A stretch of 64,000 nucleotides of DNA from Breznakibacter sp047600785 (GCA_047600785.1 JASGKH010000001.1:1426001-1490000), one strand, 5' to 3'. Positions 37,481 to 47,429 are shown, counted from the first letter of the stretch. Translations and numbers: made by a program. Notes: generated from the sequence alone by a model not told the origin.

Positions 37481-39387
37481 ACGGAGTGAAAGGAATATTA
37501 AGGGTATTTGCACTGGGTACCGCATTGATCGCCTTTTCGGCCGGTGCAACGGTGAAACTGCCCAGGCTTATCGGCAACGGAATGGTGTTGCAGCGTAATG
37601 TCACTCTTAAAATATGGGGTTGGGCCGATGCAGGCGAAAAGATAAAGGTCGGGTTTGACGGAAAAATTTTCCGGACTAAAACCGACAAACAAGGCAATTG
37701 GCAGATAGCGTTGCCCGCAATGGCCGCAGGCGGGCCTTACACAATGACGGTCAATGAAATTGAAATCCGTGATGTTTTAATTGGCGATGTGTGGCTGTGT
37801 TCCGGACAATCGAATATGGAATTGCCGATCCGTAGGGTACTGGATTTGTACCACGATGAGGTAGACCAGGTCAACAATCCGGATATCCGCCAGTTTCGAT
37901 CGTCAAGCCGGAATGATTTTGACCTTCCACAGTCCGATTACAAAGATGGCTCATGGTTGCCGGCCACATCTGAAAATATCATGGATTTCTCGGCAGTGGC
38001 GTATTTTTTTGCCGATGAATTGTACCAACGGACCAAAATACCTATTGGATTGATCAATACAGCCATTGGGGGTTCACCTGCCGAATCGTGGCTCAGTGAG
38101 ACCTGTGCGAAGCCGTACAAAGATGAATGGACGAAAGCGCAAGCCCGTATCGATTCCATGCGGTTGAAAAGCAAAGAGAGAGGAGAGCAATTTAACTGGC
38201 TTGAAGAGGTGAACCGCAATGATCCGGGGGTCGGACGTTGGTCAAAAGCCGATGTCGACGTCACGGATTGGCCTGTTATTTCGCTTCCGGGTTATTGGTC
38301 TAATAAAGGAGTCGGGCAAAAAACGGGTTCGTTTTGGTTTTGCAAAGAGTTTGAAATTGCTGATTCGTTGGCAGGGAAGAAGGCCATCCTTCGCCTGGGA
38401 CGGATCATCGACAGTGACTCTGCTTTTGTGAACGGGATCTTTGTGGGAACCATATCCTATCAATATCCTCCCCGGATTTATGACATCCCTGTCGGCTTGC
38501 TGAAGCCAGGACGAAATAAGCTGATGGTACGTGTGGTATGTCAAGGCGGAAAGGGCGGTTTTGTGGAAGAAAAACCGTATGAAATCCGTATCGGATCGCA
38601 AGTTGTTGATCTGACCGGTGATTGGAACTATCATTTGGGAGCCGGTATTCAAGCCCCTGCCGGGTTAGGCGATTTGCAGTTCAGGCCCGGAGGTTTGTTC
38701 AATGGGTTGGTTAGCCCGATGGTCGGCTATCAGTTTAAAGGTACCATATGGTATCAAGGAGAATCGAATACCGGTAAAGCTAGTGGATATGAGCAGCTTT
38801 TAAAAACGTTAATAAGCGATTGGAGAACAATGTTTTCGATGCCGGAAATGCCGTTCTTGTACGTGCAGTTGGCCAATCTGGGCAAACACAACAGACAACC
38901 GGTTGAGAGCGGCTGGGCCCAGTTACGCGATGCCCAGCGCCGGGTGTTGGAGCTTCCCAATACCGGCATGGCCGTCACGTTCGATGTCGGTGAATGGAAC
39001 GATATCCATCCGTTGAATAAAAAAGAGGTTGGGCACCGTTTGGCCCTGGAAGCATTACGGATTGCCTATGGCGACAGCATGCTGGTGAGCACGGGGCCGT
39101 TATATGAATCGATGCAGATGGATGGCGGCAGCATTGTTTTAACCTTTAAATCGGTCGGTTCCGGGTTGTTCGCCAACAACTTGCTCGACGGTTTTCAGAT
39201 AGCCGGAGCCGATGGCAGGTTTGCCTGGGCCAATGCGGTTGTATTGTCGAAAAATACCGTACGCGTATGGAGTGAAAGGATTTCCGAACCGGTCGTTGTC
39301 CGTTATGCGTGGGAAGATAATCCCGTTGGCGCCAATTTAAAGAACAAAGAAGGTTTCCCAGCTTCACCTTTTACGACAAAACAATAA
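37477..39387 (+). CDS. SGNH sialate-O-acetylesterase-type carbohydrate esterase with jelly-roll insert
   Basis: Probably removes acetyl groups from xylan side chains. The signal peptide is FALGTALIAFSAGA. The esterase core has the Ser motif VWLCSGQSNMELP, GTIWYQGESNTG and the Asp-His region GEWNDIHPLNKKEVGH. A galactose-binding-like jelly-roll domain is inserted at about residues 250-385 (FWFCKEFEIADSLAGKKAIL), as is usual in the 9-O-acetylesterase group that includes the CE20-type xylan/xyloglucan enzymes. The start overlaps the GH115 stop (ATGA), so the two are translationally coupled, in line with joint action on acetylated glucuronoxylan. The product is 636 residues. Confidence 0.88.
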   Translation: MNGVKGILRVFALGTALIAFSAGATVKLPRLIGNGMVLQRNVTLKIWGWADAGEKIKVGFDGKIFRTKTDKQGNWQIALPAMAAGGPYTMTVNEIEIRDVLIGDVWLCSGQSNMELPIRRVLDLYHDEVDQVNNPDIRQFRSSSRNDFDLPQSDYKDGSWLPATSENIMDFSAVAYFFADELYQRTKIPIGLINTAIGGSPAESWLSETCAKPYKDEWTKAQARIDSMRLKSKERGEQFNWLEEVNRNDPGVGRWSKADVDVTDWPVISLPGYWSNKGVGQKTGSFWFCKEFEIADSLAGKKAILRLGRIIDSDSAFVNGIFVGTISYQYPPRIYDIPVGLLKPGRNKLMVRVVCQGGKGGFVEEKPYEIRIGSQVVDLTGDWNYHLGAGIQAPAGLGDLQFRPGGLFNGLVSPMVGYQFKGTIWYQGESNTGKASGYEQLLKTLISDWRTMFSMPEMPFLYVQLANLGKHNRQPVESGWAQLRDAQRRVLELPNTGMAVTFDVGEWNDIHPLNKKEVGHRLALEALRIAYGDSMLVSTGPLYESMQMDGGSIVLTFKSVGSGLFANNLLDGFQIAGADGRFAWANAVVLSKNTVRVWSERISEPVVVRYAWEDNPVGANLKNKEGFPASPFTTKQ

Positions 39388-39403
39388 AATAAACCATAAA
39401 TCA

Positions 39404-40876
39404 ATGAATTCAAAAACTCAAAAAGTCTCCGTCGTTGAAAAGATAGGATACAGTTTGGGAGATTTGGCTGCCAACCTGATTTTCCAAACGTTGATGACAT
39501 TTCTTGCATTTTTCTATACCGATGTGTACAAAATCCCCCCCGGAACGGCATCTGTCATCATTTTTACAGGAGGGATGATCGGTGCGTTTTTCAATCCGGT
39601 CATGGGTATTATTGCCGATCGTACGACGACACGCTGGGGAAAATTCCGTCCATGGATTTTATGGACGGCCGTTCCTTTCGGAGCCATTGCCATGTTGGCC
39701 TTCAGTACCCCGAATTTTGGAGAAGGGGGAAAGGGTATTTATGCGTTGGCCACATATATCCTGTTGGTCGTTGTCTATTCGGCCAATAATTTGCCTTACG
39801 CATCATTGAGCGGTGTGCTTACCGGCGATATGGCCGAGCGGAACAGCATCTCGTCTTATCGGTTCGTGGCAGTGATGATCGCGCAGTTTATCGTACAGGG
39901 GTTGCTGCTTCCATTGGTACTTATACTGGGCGACGGAGACAAAACCAAGGGGTTTGAGAACACATTGACATTCTTTGCGGTCATTGGGGTAATTTTCTTT
40001 GTGATTACCTTTTTGACAACCAGAGAACGCATCATTCCTAAACCGGAGCAAAAATCGAGCGTGAAAGAAGATTTGGGCGATTTGTTCAAAAACAGGCCAT
40101 GGATTGCCATGCTCGTTCTTACGGTTTTTATTTTCATCACCCTTTCGTTGAAAGGAGGCATGTACGTGTATTATTTCGAGAATTACCTTAGTGAGGCCGA
40201 TTTGGCCCAATTTCTTGAAAATGTAGGATTCAACCGTTTTATTGCCGGGCTTAACAATCTACTTGCCGGAATGGGGCTACACGGATTTGTATGGCCCGAA
40301 GATGCCCCGACTTCCGGCTTTAGCCTGTTCAATGCAGGGGGCATTATAATGATGATGACCGGCATTGCGTTTTCGAAACGCTTGGCCGACAGATACGGTA
40401 AGCGTGATGTATTCGGGATTAGTCTCTTCCTATCCGCGTTGTGCTTGTTGATGTTTTATTTTTATGCACCCGGTTCCATCGCGTTGGTGTTTGTGACACA
40501 GTTGGCCCACGGGCTTTTCTACGGCATTTCCACACCATTGCTGTGGGCGATGATTGCCGATGTGGCCGACTATTCTGAATGGAAAAACAACCGAAGGGCA
40601 ACTGCCATCATTTTTTCGGCCATGATTTTTGGGCTAAAAGCAGGCCTGAGTATCGGAGGGGCGTTGGTGGCCGGGATATTGGCCTTTTACGGCTACGACA
40701 AACAACTTGCGGTTCAATCGCCGGAAACCCTCAATGGAATCAAGCTCTCTTTAAGCGTGTACCCTACATTGACCTTTTGTGTGAGTGTGGCATGCCTGTT
40801 CTTTTACGAGATCGATAAGAAGAAAGAGGTACAAATACAGAAAGCACTGGAGGCACGTCGGAATAGCAATACTTAA
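39404..40876 (+). CDS. MFS glycoside-pentoside-hexuronide (GPH) cation symporter
   Basis: Inner-membrane carrier for xylo-oligosaccharides. There are twelve predicted helices and the family marks KIGYSLGDLAANLIFQTLM at the start, GIIADRTTTRWGKFRPWILW after helix 2, and AMIADVADYSEWKNNRRATA after helix 10. A ~60-residue segment (FLENVGFNRFIAGLNNLLAG) between the domain halves is common in Bacteroidota members. It lies 16 bases after the esterase and 12 before GH10. The carrier, the GH10 and the cytoplasmic GH43 are the same three-gene theme as the xylanase operons known in Prevotella. Confidence 0.94.
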   Translation: MNSKTQKVSVVEKIGYSLGDLAANLIFQTLMTFLAFFYTDVYKIPPGTASVIIFTGGMIGAFFNPVMGIIADRTTTRWGKFRPWILWTAVPFGAIAMLAFSTPNFGEGGKGIYALATYILLVVVYSANNLPYASLSGVLTGDMAERNSISSYRFVAVMIAQFIVQGLLLPLVLILGDGDKTKGFENTLTFFAVIGVIFFVITFLTTRERIIPKPEQKSSVKEDLGDLFKNRPWIAMLVLTVFIFITLSLKGGMYVYYFENYLSEADLAQFLENVGFNRFIAGLNNLLAGMGLHGFVWPEDAPTSGFSLFNAGGIIMMMTGIAFSKRLADRYGKRDVFGISLFLSALCLLMFYFYAPGSIALVFVTQLAHGLFYGISTPLLWAMIADVADYSEWKNNRRATAIIFSAMIFGLKAGLSIGGALVAGILAFYGYDKQLAVQSPETLNGIKLSLSVYPTLTFCVSVACLFFYEIDKKKEVQIQKALEARRNSNT

Positions 40877-40888
40877 TTAAGATAGAAA

Positions 40889-42031
40889 ATGAAGAAGACC
40901 ACGTTGGGATTTTGGGCGTTGACCGTTGCCGCAGGAACGTTTGCCGGCGCATGTGGCCAGATGGGAAGCGGGAAAAAAACAATGGCGTTGAAAAATGCTT
41001 TTGCGGGAAAGTTTTACATCGGCACGGCTTTAAATACTGATCAGATCGGAGGGTTTGACACAGCTTCAATTCGGATTGTTAAGGTGCAGTTCAACGCCAT
41101 TGTCGCGGAGAATTGTATGAAAAGTGAAAACATTCAACCTCGCGAAGGAGAATTTGATTTTGCGATGCCGGACCGGTTCGTGGAATTTGGCGAACGGAAC
41201 AATATGTGGATCACCGGCCATACTTTGATTTGGCACTCACAGGCACCACGCTGGTTTTTTAGTGACAGTCTGGGGAATGATGTGTCGCGCGAAGTACTTA
41301 TCCAGCGAATGGAGAAGCATATCCGCACTGTGGTTGGCAGGTACAAAGGGAGGGTAAAAGGTTGGGATGTGGTAAACGAAGCTATCGACGATCGTGATGG
41401 CTCATTACGAAACAGCAAGTTTTATCAAATTATCGGCGAAGATTACATCCGGCTGGCGTTCCAATTTGCCCATGAAGCCGATCCGAATGCAGAGTTATAC
41501 TATAACGACTACTCGTTGCACAACCCTATTAAACGCAATGGTGCGGTAGCCATGTTGAAAAAACTTATCGACGAAGGAGTAAGGGTTGATGCGGTGGGCG
41601 AGCAATGTCACATTGGTTTGGATGATCCCTCTATAGAGGAGTACGAGCGTACCATCAACGATTTTGCCGCACTTGGACTGAAAGTGATGGTTACCGAAAT
41701 GGATATTTCGGTATTGCCCATGGATTGGAGCATTGGTGCCGATGTGTCGGCCAAAAGTGAATATCGGGAGAAGTCGGACCTTTATGCCAATGGTTTGCCC
41801 GATTCGGTAAATAATGCGTTTGGGAAACGCTATTCGGATTTTTTTAAACTCTTTTTAAAGCATCAGGATGTGGTTACGCGCGTGACCCTTTGGGGCGTGA
41901 CCGATGCACAGTCGTGGAAAAACGGGTGGCCTATTCCCGGTAGGACAGACTATCCGCTTTTGTTCGACCGGAACTACCAGGCCAAGCCGGTGGTACAACA
42001 AATCATCAACGACGCATTGAAACAACAATAA
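40889..42031 (+). CDS. GH10 endo-1,4-beta-xylanase, lipoprotein
   Basis: Cuts the xylan backbone with retention. The signal sequence ends in a lipobox with Cys22 (TFAGACG), so the enzyme is membrane-anchored. The acid/base is Glu164 in GWDVVNEAID, the nucleophile Glu270 in VMVTEMDIS. Other GH10 marks are MKSENIQPREGEFDF, GHTLIWHSQAPRWF and WGVTDAQSWKNGWP. At 380 residues it is a single catalytic domain with no CBM, which fits a periplasmic enzyme acting on imported oligosaccharides. Confidence 0.97.
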   Translation: MKKTTLGFWALTVAAGTFAGACGQMGSGKKTMALKNAFAGKFYIGTALNTDQIGGFDTASIRIVKVQFNAIVAENCMKSENIQPREGEFDFAMPDRFVEFGERNNMWITGHTLIWHSQAPRWFFSDSLGNDVSREVLIQRMEKHIRTVVGRYKGRVKGWDVVNEAIDDRDGSLRNSKFYQIIGEDYIRLAFQFAHEADPNAELYYNDYSLHNPIKRNGAVAMLKKLIDEGVRVDAVGEQCHIGLDDPSIEEYERTINDFAALGLKVMVTEMDISVLPMDWSIGADVSAKSEYREKSDLYANGLPDSVNNAFGKRYSDFFKLFLKHQDVVTRVTLWGVTDAQSWKNGWPIPGRTDYPLLFDRNYQAKPVVQQIINDALKQQ

Positions 42032-42066
42032 CGAATTTTGGCCATCGCCATTAATCCATTTCATCA

Positions 42067-43032
42067 ATGAAAAAAGCCAGATATTTAATCGATCATTTAT
42101 ACACGGCCGATCCAGCCGTACATGTGTTTAACGGCAAACTGTATATTTACCCGTCGCACGATGTTGAGTCGGGCATCCCCGAAAACGACAACGGCGATCA
42201 TTTCGATATGCGCGATTATCATGTTTTTTCAATGGAAAACATTGATGGAGATGTAACCGATCACGGCGTGGCCCTTGACGTAACGGATATTCCATGGGCC
42301 GGACGCCAGTTATGGGATTGTGACTGCGCTTACAAAAACGGTAAATATTATCTTTATTTCCCATTGAAGGACAAGACGGATATTTTTCGCATAGGGGTTG
42401 CCGTTGCCGATAAGCCGGAAGGTCCGTTTACCCCCTTGACAGCTCCCATCAGAGGAAGCTATTCAATTGACCCTTGCGTGTTTTGTGACGATGACGGATC
42501 GCATTACATGTATTTTGGAGGTTTGTGGGGGGGACAGCTTCAGCGGTATCGCCACAACAAAGCCATTGAATGTGGGCATGAGCCTCAAGATCACGAACCG
42601 GCGCTTTCTCCACGGGTCGTAAAGTTGGGGGCGGATATGCTGGAGTTTGACGAGGAGCCCCGTGAAGTCATTCTGTTGGATGAAAAGGGAGGCGTATTGA
42701 CGGCCGGTGACCATGATCGTCGGTTCTTCGAGGCATCCTGGTTGCACAAATACAAAGGAACGTATTATTTCTCTTATTCTACCGGTAATACACACAAGCT
42801 CTGTTATGCCGTGGGAAACAATCCTTATGGGCCATTTACTTATCAGGGCGTTATTTTAACGCCAGTGGTGGGGTGGACTACGCACCATTCGATCGTGGAA
42901 TTTCAAGGGAAGTGGTACCTTTTTTATCATGATAGCGTTCCTTCGGGAGGAAAGACATGGTTACGCAGCATGAAGGTAGTCGAATTGGAGTACAACAGCG
43001 ATGGGACGATCAAAACAGTTGACGGGAAATAG
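42067..43032 (+). CDS. GH43 intracellular beta-xylosidase/arabinofuranosidase
   Basis: No signal peptide is present (MKKARYLIDHLYTADPAVHV), so the enzyme acts in the cytoplasm on oligosaccharides brought in by the MFS carrier. The GH43 propeller fills the whole 321 residues. The catalytic carboxylates fall in TADPAVHV (base), SIDPCVFCDDDG (modulator) and FFEASWLHKYKGTYYFSYS (acid). The TADP form of the base motif is shared with the GH43-CBM6 genes at 53978 and 62256, which suggests the same GH43 subgroup. It is the last gene of the GH115 operon; a hairpin follows. Confidence 0.92.
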   Translation: MKKARYLIDHLYTADPAVHVFNGKLYIYPSHDVESGIPENDNGDHFDMRDYHVFSMENIDGDVTDHGVALDVTDIPWAGRQLWDCDCAYKNGKYYLYFPLKDKTDIFRIGVAVADKPEGPFTPLTAPIRGSYSIDPCVFCDDDGSHYMYFGGLWGGQLQRYRHNKAIECGHEPQDHEPALSPRVVKLGADMLEFDEEPREVILLDEKGGVLTAGDHDRRFFEASWLHKYKGTYYFSYSTGNTHKLCYAVGNNPYGPFTYQGVILTPVVGWTTHHSIVEFQGKWYLFYHDSVPSGGKTWLRSMKVVELEYNSDGTIKTVDGK

Positions 43033-43064
43033 GGTAAGCCAGCCGGTTTTTTTGCATGGCTGAA

Positions 43065-43087
43065 AAACTATTGCTGAAAAATAGTTT
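43065..43087 (+). terminator. Hairpin after the GH10-GH43 operon
   Basis: AAACTATT / AATAGTTT, a perfect 8-bp stem with a 7-base loop, 33 bases after the stop of GH43. Only a weak T-rich tail follows, so it may be a leaky terminator. Confidence 0.5.
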
Positions 43088-43222
43088 GTGTGTTTAGTTA
43101 GATCTGTTTTGCCGGGTGTAGCTTCGATAAAACAATGAAAAGTTGTCGAAAATGATTTAAAAGCATTAAACTTGTGTGCATGGTTTTGAGACACAGCCCA
43201 AGAAGATTTGCATTGAAAAGAT

Positions 43223-46200
43223 TTGGATATGACTGTGAAATTTAAGCTCTTGCTTTTGATCGTTGTTGATTTGTTGTTTTGTTATGAAGCTGCACCGGCA
43301 AAATTCTACAGTGTTAACCAATTGTACGGCATATCTTTAAGAGAGGTCAATTCAGTATGCAGCGACGCTCATGGTTTTGTGTGGGCATCGTCAAAAACAG
43401 GCATTTTGAGGTTGACCGAGGATGATTATCGAATTTACCATCTTCCTTATGCAAACACCAACGTTATTACCGTGAAGCTGGTGGTTGAGGGAGCCAACTT
43501 GGTTGCATACACAAATAACGGGCAGATTTTTTTATATGATCCCGTATCCGACAAGTTTATTTTGATCGTTGATGCAGGCAAAGTACAGGATCTGGAATAT
43601 TTATTGGTCAATAATCTTGTGCTTGACAAAAATGGGGCGTATTGGATTTCGACGACCCAAGGAGTGTTCAGGCTTCAGGCAGGCCAGTTTTCGTTGGTGT
43701 ATCGATCTAATGGTTGCAGAATTGCGTGGTATGATGAAAACCAATTGATAATAGTCCGGGATGAAGGGATTTGGATGTGTGATATCCGTACGTTGAATTA
43801 TTGGTGCGTTTATGAGGATAAGAGCTCTATGCCCGATCCGGTTTCGTCTCTCTATTTCGATAAACAGGACAATAAGCTGTGGTTAGGTACCTTATCGAAG
43901 GGATTATTTTCTTTCGATTTCCATACAAATGCGTTGAAAGGGATTCTCAAAGAAACATTCCCCAAAAAGCCAATTCTGGATATTGAGAAAAATTCGGAAT
44001 CAACACTTTTGATTGGGATTGATGGTCAGGGCATTTTGGAATTGGATAAAAACGACGATAGGATTTTGGGTGTTTACAAAGAGTCGGTTGATGATCCTTC
44101 GTCGTTAAAGGGAAATGGGGTTTATGATGTATTTTGCGACCACAATAAGCGCGTATGGGTATGTACATATAGCGGCGGGTTATCATTCTATGACCAGACT
44201 GCTCCATTGGTGAGCCATATTGTCCACCAAGTCAATAATAAAAACTCATTGGTCAACAATGACGTCAACAGCATCATTGAAGATCGGTTTGGGAAGCTGT
44301 GGTTTGCCACAAATAATGGAATAAGTTGCTGGGATGTATCTGCGAACCAATGGACGCGGTTTTACTATGAGGAACATGGGGATGTCCAGGTTTTTTTGGC
44401 ATTGTGCGAAGATGATCATGGACGTATATGGGCCGGAAGTTATTCTTCGGGAGTCTATGTCCTTGATGCCGAGACGGGGAAAGAACTGGCCCATTATATC
44501 AATGAGGATGAAAATTCCCCGTTGATCAATAATTTCATTTTTGATATTTTTAAAGATAGTCAGGGGGATATCTGGGTTGGAGGCGTAAACGGTGTATTTG
44601 CATGTTATCATACAAGAGGGAACCGTTTCAGAACGTACGCAAGAGAGCCGATCAGCACGTTCGCAGAGATGTCTCCGGATAGTATTTTGTTAGGTTGTAG
44701 CTATGGCCTGGTGTTGTTGAATAAACAGACAGGGAACAAGGATATTTTAGCATTTGGGATCTCGGTTAGGAGTATATTTATAACAGGAGACGAAATTTGG
44801 ATTGGTACCGGAGGGGATGGCCTGATAAAATATAATTATAGGGATAAGACAACGGAAAGGTTTGTAACCCAGTCGGGATTGACCTCGGCCTTTGTGAATA
44901 GTGTTACCTTTGCCGACAATTGTTTGTGGTTAGGAACCGAAAACGGTCTTTGCCGTTTTAATCCGGGCGATAGAAGCTTTGTAACTTATTCCTCGATCTA
45001 TCCGTTGGCCCGTACGTCCTTCAACGACGATTCGCAATTTAAACTGAAGAATGGCCAACTGGCCTGGGGAACCAATAATGGAGCTGTGGTTTTTGAGCCT
45101 GGGGCGCTAAGAGAAATGCCATCGGAAGGGAAAATCTTTTTCCAGGAACTGTCGGTGTCCGGACGTTCGGTCCACGACGAGCAAACTTATGACCTAAAGA
45201 TGCCGTTGGATAGTTTGGAGTCGATCAGTTTGGGCTACCATCAAAACACCATCAGTTTAGAATTATTGCCCTTGAGGATAACGACCGGAGCCAAATTTTC
45301 GTGGATGTTGGAAGGGTTTGATAAAGATTGGTCTTTACCGACCGAAAACCGGATACTGACTTATACGAATATCCCAAGCGGAAATTTCGTGCTGAGGATT
45401 AGGCTCTACGACAGTTCATTGTCGCACGTGGTTGCCGAGCGGGTTATTGCCATCACGGTGGTGCCGCCCTTTTGGAAGTCACTTTGGTTTTGGGGGTTGG
45501 TTTACGCCGTACTTATAGGGCTTGTCTTGTTGGTCCTGCAGTATTATATAAAAACACTGAACCAGAAGCACACGGAAGAGAAAGTGCGCTTTTTTACCAA
45601 TACGGCCCACGATATACGCACATCTTTAACGTTGATAAAAGCGCCGGTCGAAGAGTTGAGCCGGGAAACAAATCTATCCGAGTCCGGCAGGCATTATTTG
45701 AACATCGCGATCGAGCAGGCACGACGGCTTTCGACCGTTGTGACGCAACTGATGGATTTTCAAAAGGTCGATATTGGCAAAGAACAAATGTTGTTTGCCA
45801 ATATCGATATCGTAGAGTTCGTTTCCATGCGTATTGCCATGTTCGAATCATTGGCAAAAAGCAAACACATTAAACTTGTATTTAATTCGGACGTGAAGGA
45901 TCTCGAATCGGCCATCGATGAATCGAAGATGGAAAAGGTCATCGACAACCTCATTTCGAATGCCATTAAATATTCGCATCCGGAGGGCAGTGTTGTTGTC
46001 GATCTGAAAAGTGACGAGAATGGATGGACTTTAGTGATAAAGGATCATGGGATCGGGATTGGCAAGAACGTACAACGTCGGTTGTTTAATGAGTTTTATA
46101 GAGGCGATAATGCGATCAACTCAAAGGTTGTGGGGTCGGGTATCGGGCTTTTGTTGGTTAAAAATTATGTTGATATGCATAAAGGCACTGTCAGTTGCCA

Positions 46201-47119
46201 AAGTCAGGAAAACATTGGGTCGACGTTCCAGATTGTTATCCCGTACAAAGAGATTGAAGCCAGGAGTGCTCCTGACGGCCATTTTTCTGTTGATGAAGTT
46301 GGCCACGATCACTTTTCCGTGGATGTGTCTTTGCATATCCCAACCGATGAAAGGGAGGCCACGGAACCGGTAATGAAAGTGCTGGTGGTGGAGGACAACG
46401 ATGATTTGTTGTCGTTTATGAAAAATACATTGTCCCGTGAATTTAAAGTTTTCACTGCGGCAAACGGAACCGTGGCCTGGGAGGTGTTAAACAGGCAAAT
46501 GCCCGATTTGATCGTGTCGGACATCATGATGCCCGGTATGGATGGTTTTGAACTTTGCCAAAAGGTTAAATCAACGTATGAGACATCGCACATCCCCATC
46601 GTACTGCTTACCGCATTGTCGGAAAAAACGGAACAATTGCGTGGCCTGGGATTGGGGGCCGATGATTATTTGACCAAACCTTTCGACATGAACCTTTTGG
46701 TCCACCGGATTAAAAGCATTATCCGTAACCGTGGTATATTGCGGGAGAGGGCACTAAAACTGATAAAAGGCGACTCTTCAGAGCCAATCTTGTCCAATGA
46801 ATTGAATGACAAATTTATGAAGAAGATGTTAGACGTGGCAAGGGCCAACATTGCAAATGCCGAGTTCAATAAAGAGGAATATGCTTCGGCAATGAATGTG
46901 AGTTCCTCTCTTTTGTATAAAAAAATCAAATCATTGACAAACCTTTCCCCAACCGATTTTATAAAGACCGTTAGGCTGGACCACGCTTTGGAGTTGCTTC
47001 AGTCGCGCCAGCATACCGTCACCGAGGTCAGTGAACTTTGTGGGTTTACCAGTGTAGGATATTTCAGTACCGTATTTAGAAAACATTTTGGCAAATCACC
47101 TACGGAAGTGCTCGATTGA
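43223..47119 (+). CDS. HTCS regulator of the xylan block (intact)
   Basis: One protein of 1298 residues combines sensor kinase and response regulator. An N-terminal hydrophobic signal segment (FKLLLLIVVDLLFC) precedes the periplasmic propeller (~residues 25-690; NSIIEDRFGKLWFATNNGIS), then the Y_Y_Y domain, a membrane helix (SLWFWGLVYAVLIGLVLLVL), HisKA with the His in TNTAHDIRTSLTLIKAP, HATPase (NLISNAIKYSHPEG, KDHGIGIGKN, GSGIGLLLV), receiver (VLVVEDNDDL; phospho-Asp in LIVSDIMMPGMDG; DDYLTKPF), and an AraC domain (VTEVSELCGFTSVGYFSTVF). By comparison with XynR-type regulators of Prevotella xylan genes it should sense xylo-oligosaccharides. The H-box has Ser where Pro is usual. Confidence 0.95.
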   Translation: MDMTVKFKLLLLIVVDLLFCYEAAPAKFYSVNQLYGISLREVNSVCSDAHGFVWASSKTGILRLTEDDYRIYHLPYANTNVITVKLVVEGANLVAYTNNGQIFLYDPVSDKFILIVDAGKVQDLEYLLVNNLVLDKNGAYWISTTQGVFRLQAGQFSLVYRSNGCRIAWYDENQLIIVRDEGIWMCDIRTLNYWCVYEDKSSMPDPVSSLYFDKQDNKLWLGTLSKGLFSFDFHTNALKGILKETFPKKPILDIEKNSESTLLIGIDGQGILELDKNDDRILGVYKESVDDPSSLKGNGVYDVFCDHNKRVWVCTYSGGLSFYDQTAPLVSHIVHQVNNKNSLVNNDVNSIIEDRFGKLWFATNNGISCWDVSANQWTRFYYEEHGDVQVFLALCEDDHGRIWAGSYSSGVYVLDAETGKELAHYINEDENSPLINNFIFDIFKDSQGDIWVGGVNGVFACYHTRGNRFRTYAREPISTFAEMSPDSILLGCSYGLVLLNKQTGNKDILAFGISVRSIFITGDEIWIGTGGDGLIKYNYRDKTTERFVTQSGLTSAFVNSVTFADNCLWLGTENGLCRFNPGDRSFVTYSSIYPLARTSFNDDSQFKLKNGQLAWGTNNGAVVFEPGALREMPSEGKIFFQELSVSGRSVHDEQTYDLKMPLDSLESISLGYHQNTISLELLPLRITTGAKFSWMLEGFDKDWSLPTENRILTYTNIPSGNFVLRIRLYDSSLSHVVAERVIAITVVPPFWKSLWFWGLVYAVLIGLVLLVLQYYIKTLNQKHTEEKVRFFTNTAHDIRTSLTLIKAPVEELSRETNLSESGRHYLNIAIEQARRLSTVVTQLMDFQKVDIGKEQMLFANIDIVEFVSMRIAMFESLAKSKHIKLVFNSDVKDLESAIDESKMEKVIDNLISNAIKYSHPEGSVVVDLKSDENGWTLVIKDHGIGIGKNVQRRLFNEFYRGDNAINSKVVGSGIGLLLVKNYVDMHKGTVSCQSQENIGSTFQIVIPYKEIEARSAPDGHFSVDEVGHDHFSVDVSLHIPTDEREATEPVMKVLVVEDNDDLLSFMKNTLSREFKVFTAANGTVAWEVLNRQMPDLIVSDIMMPGMDGFELCQKVKSTYETSHIPIVLLTALSEKTEQLRGLGLGADDYLTKPFDMNLLVHRIKSIIRNRGILRERALKLIKGDSSEPILSNELNDKFMKKMLDVARANIANAEFNKEEYASAMNVSSSLLYKKIKSLTNLSPTDFIKTVRLDHALELLQSRQHTVTEVSELCGFTSVGYFSTVFRKHFGKSPTEVLD

Positions 47120-47157
47120 GTAGATACATTGTTGGCTTTGGATTCCAATGTGATTGA

Positions 47158-47171
47158 AAGTATCCTTGTTG
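47158..47171 (+). repeat. 14-bp direct repeat, copy 1
   Basis: AAGTATCCTTGTTG, repeated without mismatch at 47250-47263 in the gap after the HTCS gene. The similarity continues weakly for ten bases after each copy. Confidence 0.55.
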
Positions 47172-47249
47172 GTGTTGTTTGTGTCCCGGAAGGTTGGGCC
47201 TGGCGTGCTTCTTGAAGGATAACTTCCGGCGAATCTTTAGGTTGCAAGT

Positions 47250-47263
47250 AAGTATCCTTGTTG
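47250..47263 (+). repeat. 14-bp direct repeat, copy 2
   Basis: Second copy of AAGTATCCTTGTTG, 92 bp from the first. The rest of the 47120-47429 gap holds the operator C described separately and no gene. Confidence 0.55.
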
Positions 47264-47332
47264 ATGCTATTTTGTTTTTTTGATAATCAATTGCTCGGTT
47301 GTCGTTTCTGTTCGTTGGCCGTGAATGTTTTA

Positions 47333-47367
47333 TTCAAATTTGGAAGTTGAATGTCTATAATTGAAAG
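47333..47367 (+). promoter_or_regulatory. Candidate HTCS operator C (two half-sites, 21 bp apart)
   Basis: First half TTCAAATTTGGAA at 47333, second half TCTATAATTGAAA at 47354, exactly 21 bases apart. TACACTTA, a weak -7 box, begins at 47394, 40 bases after the second half, the same distance as in site B. The GH43 start codon is at 47430. Confidence 0.55.
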
Positions 47368-47429
47368 CCGTCCAACAGGCTCTCGTTTAAATTTACACTT
47401 AAAAAGTAGTTCAATATACCGATAGGAAA

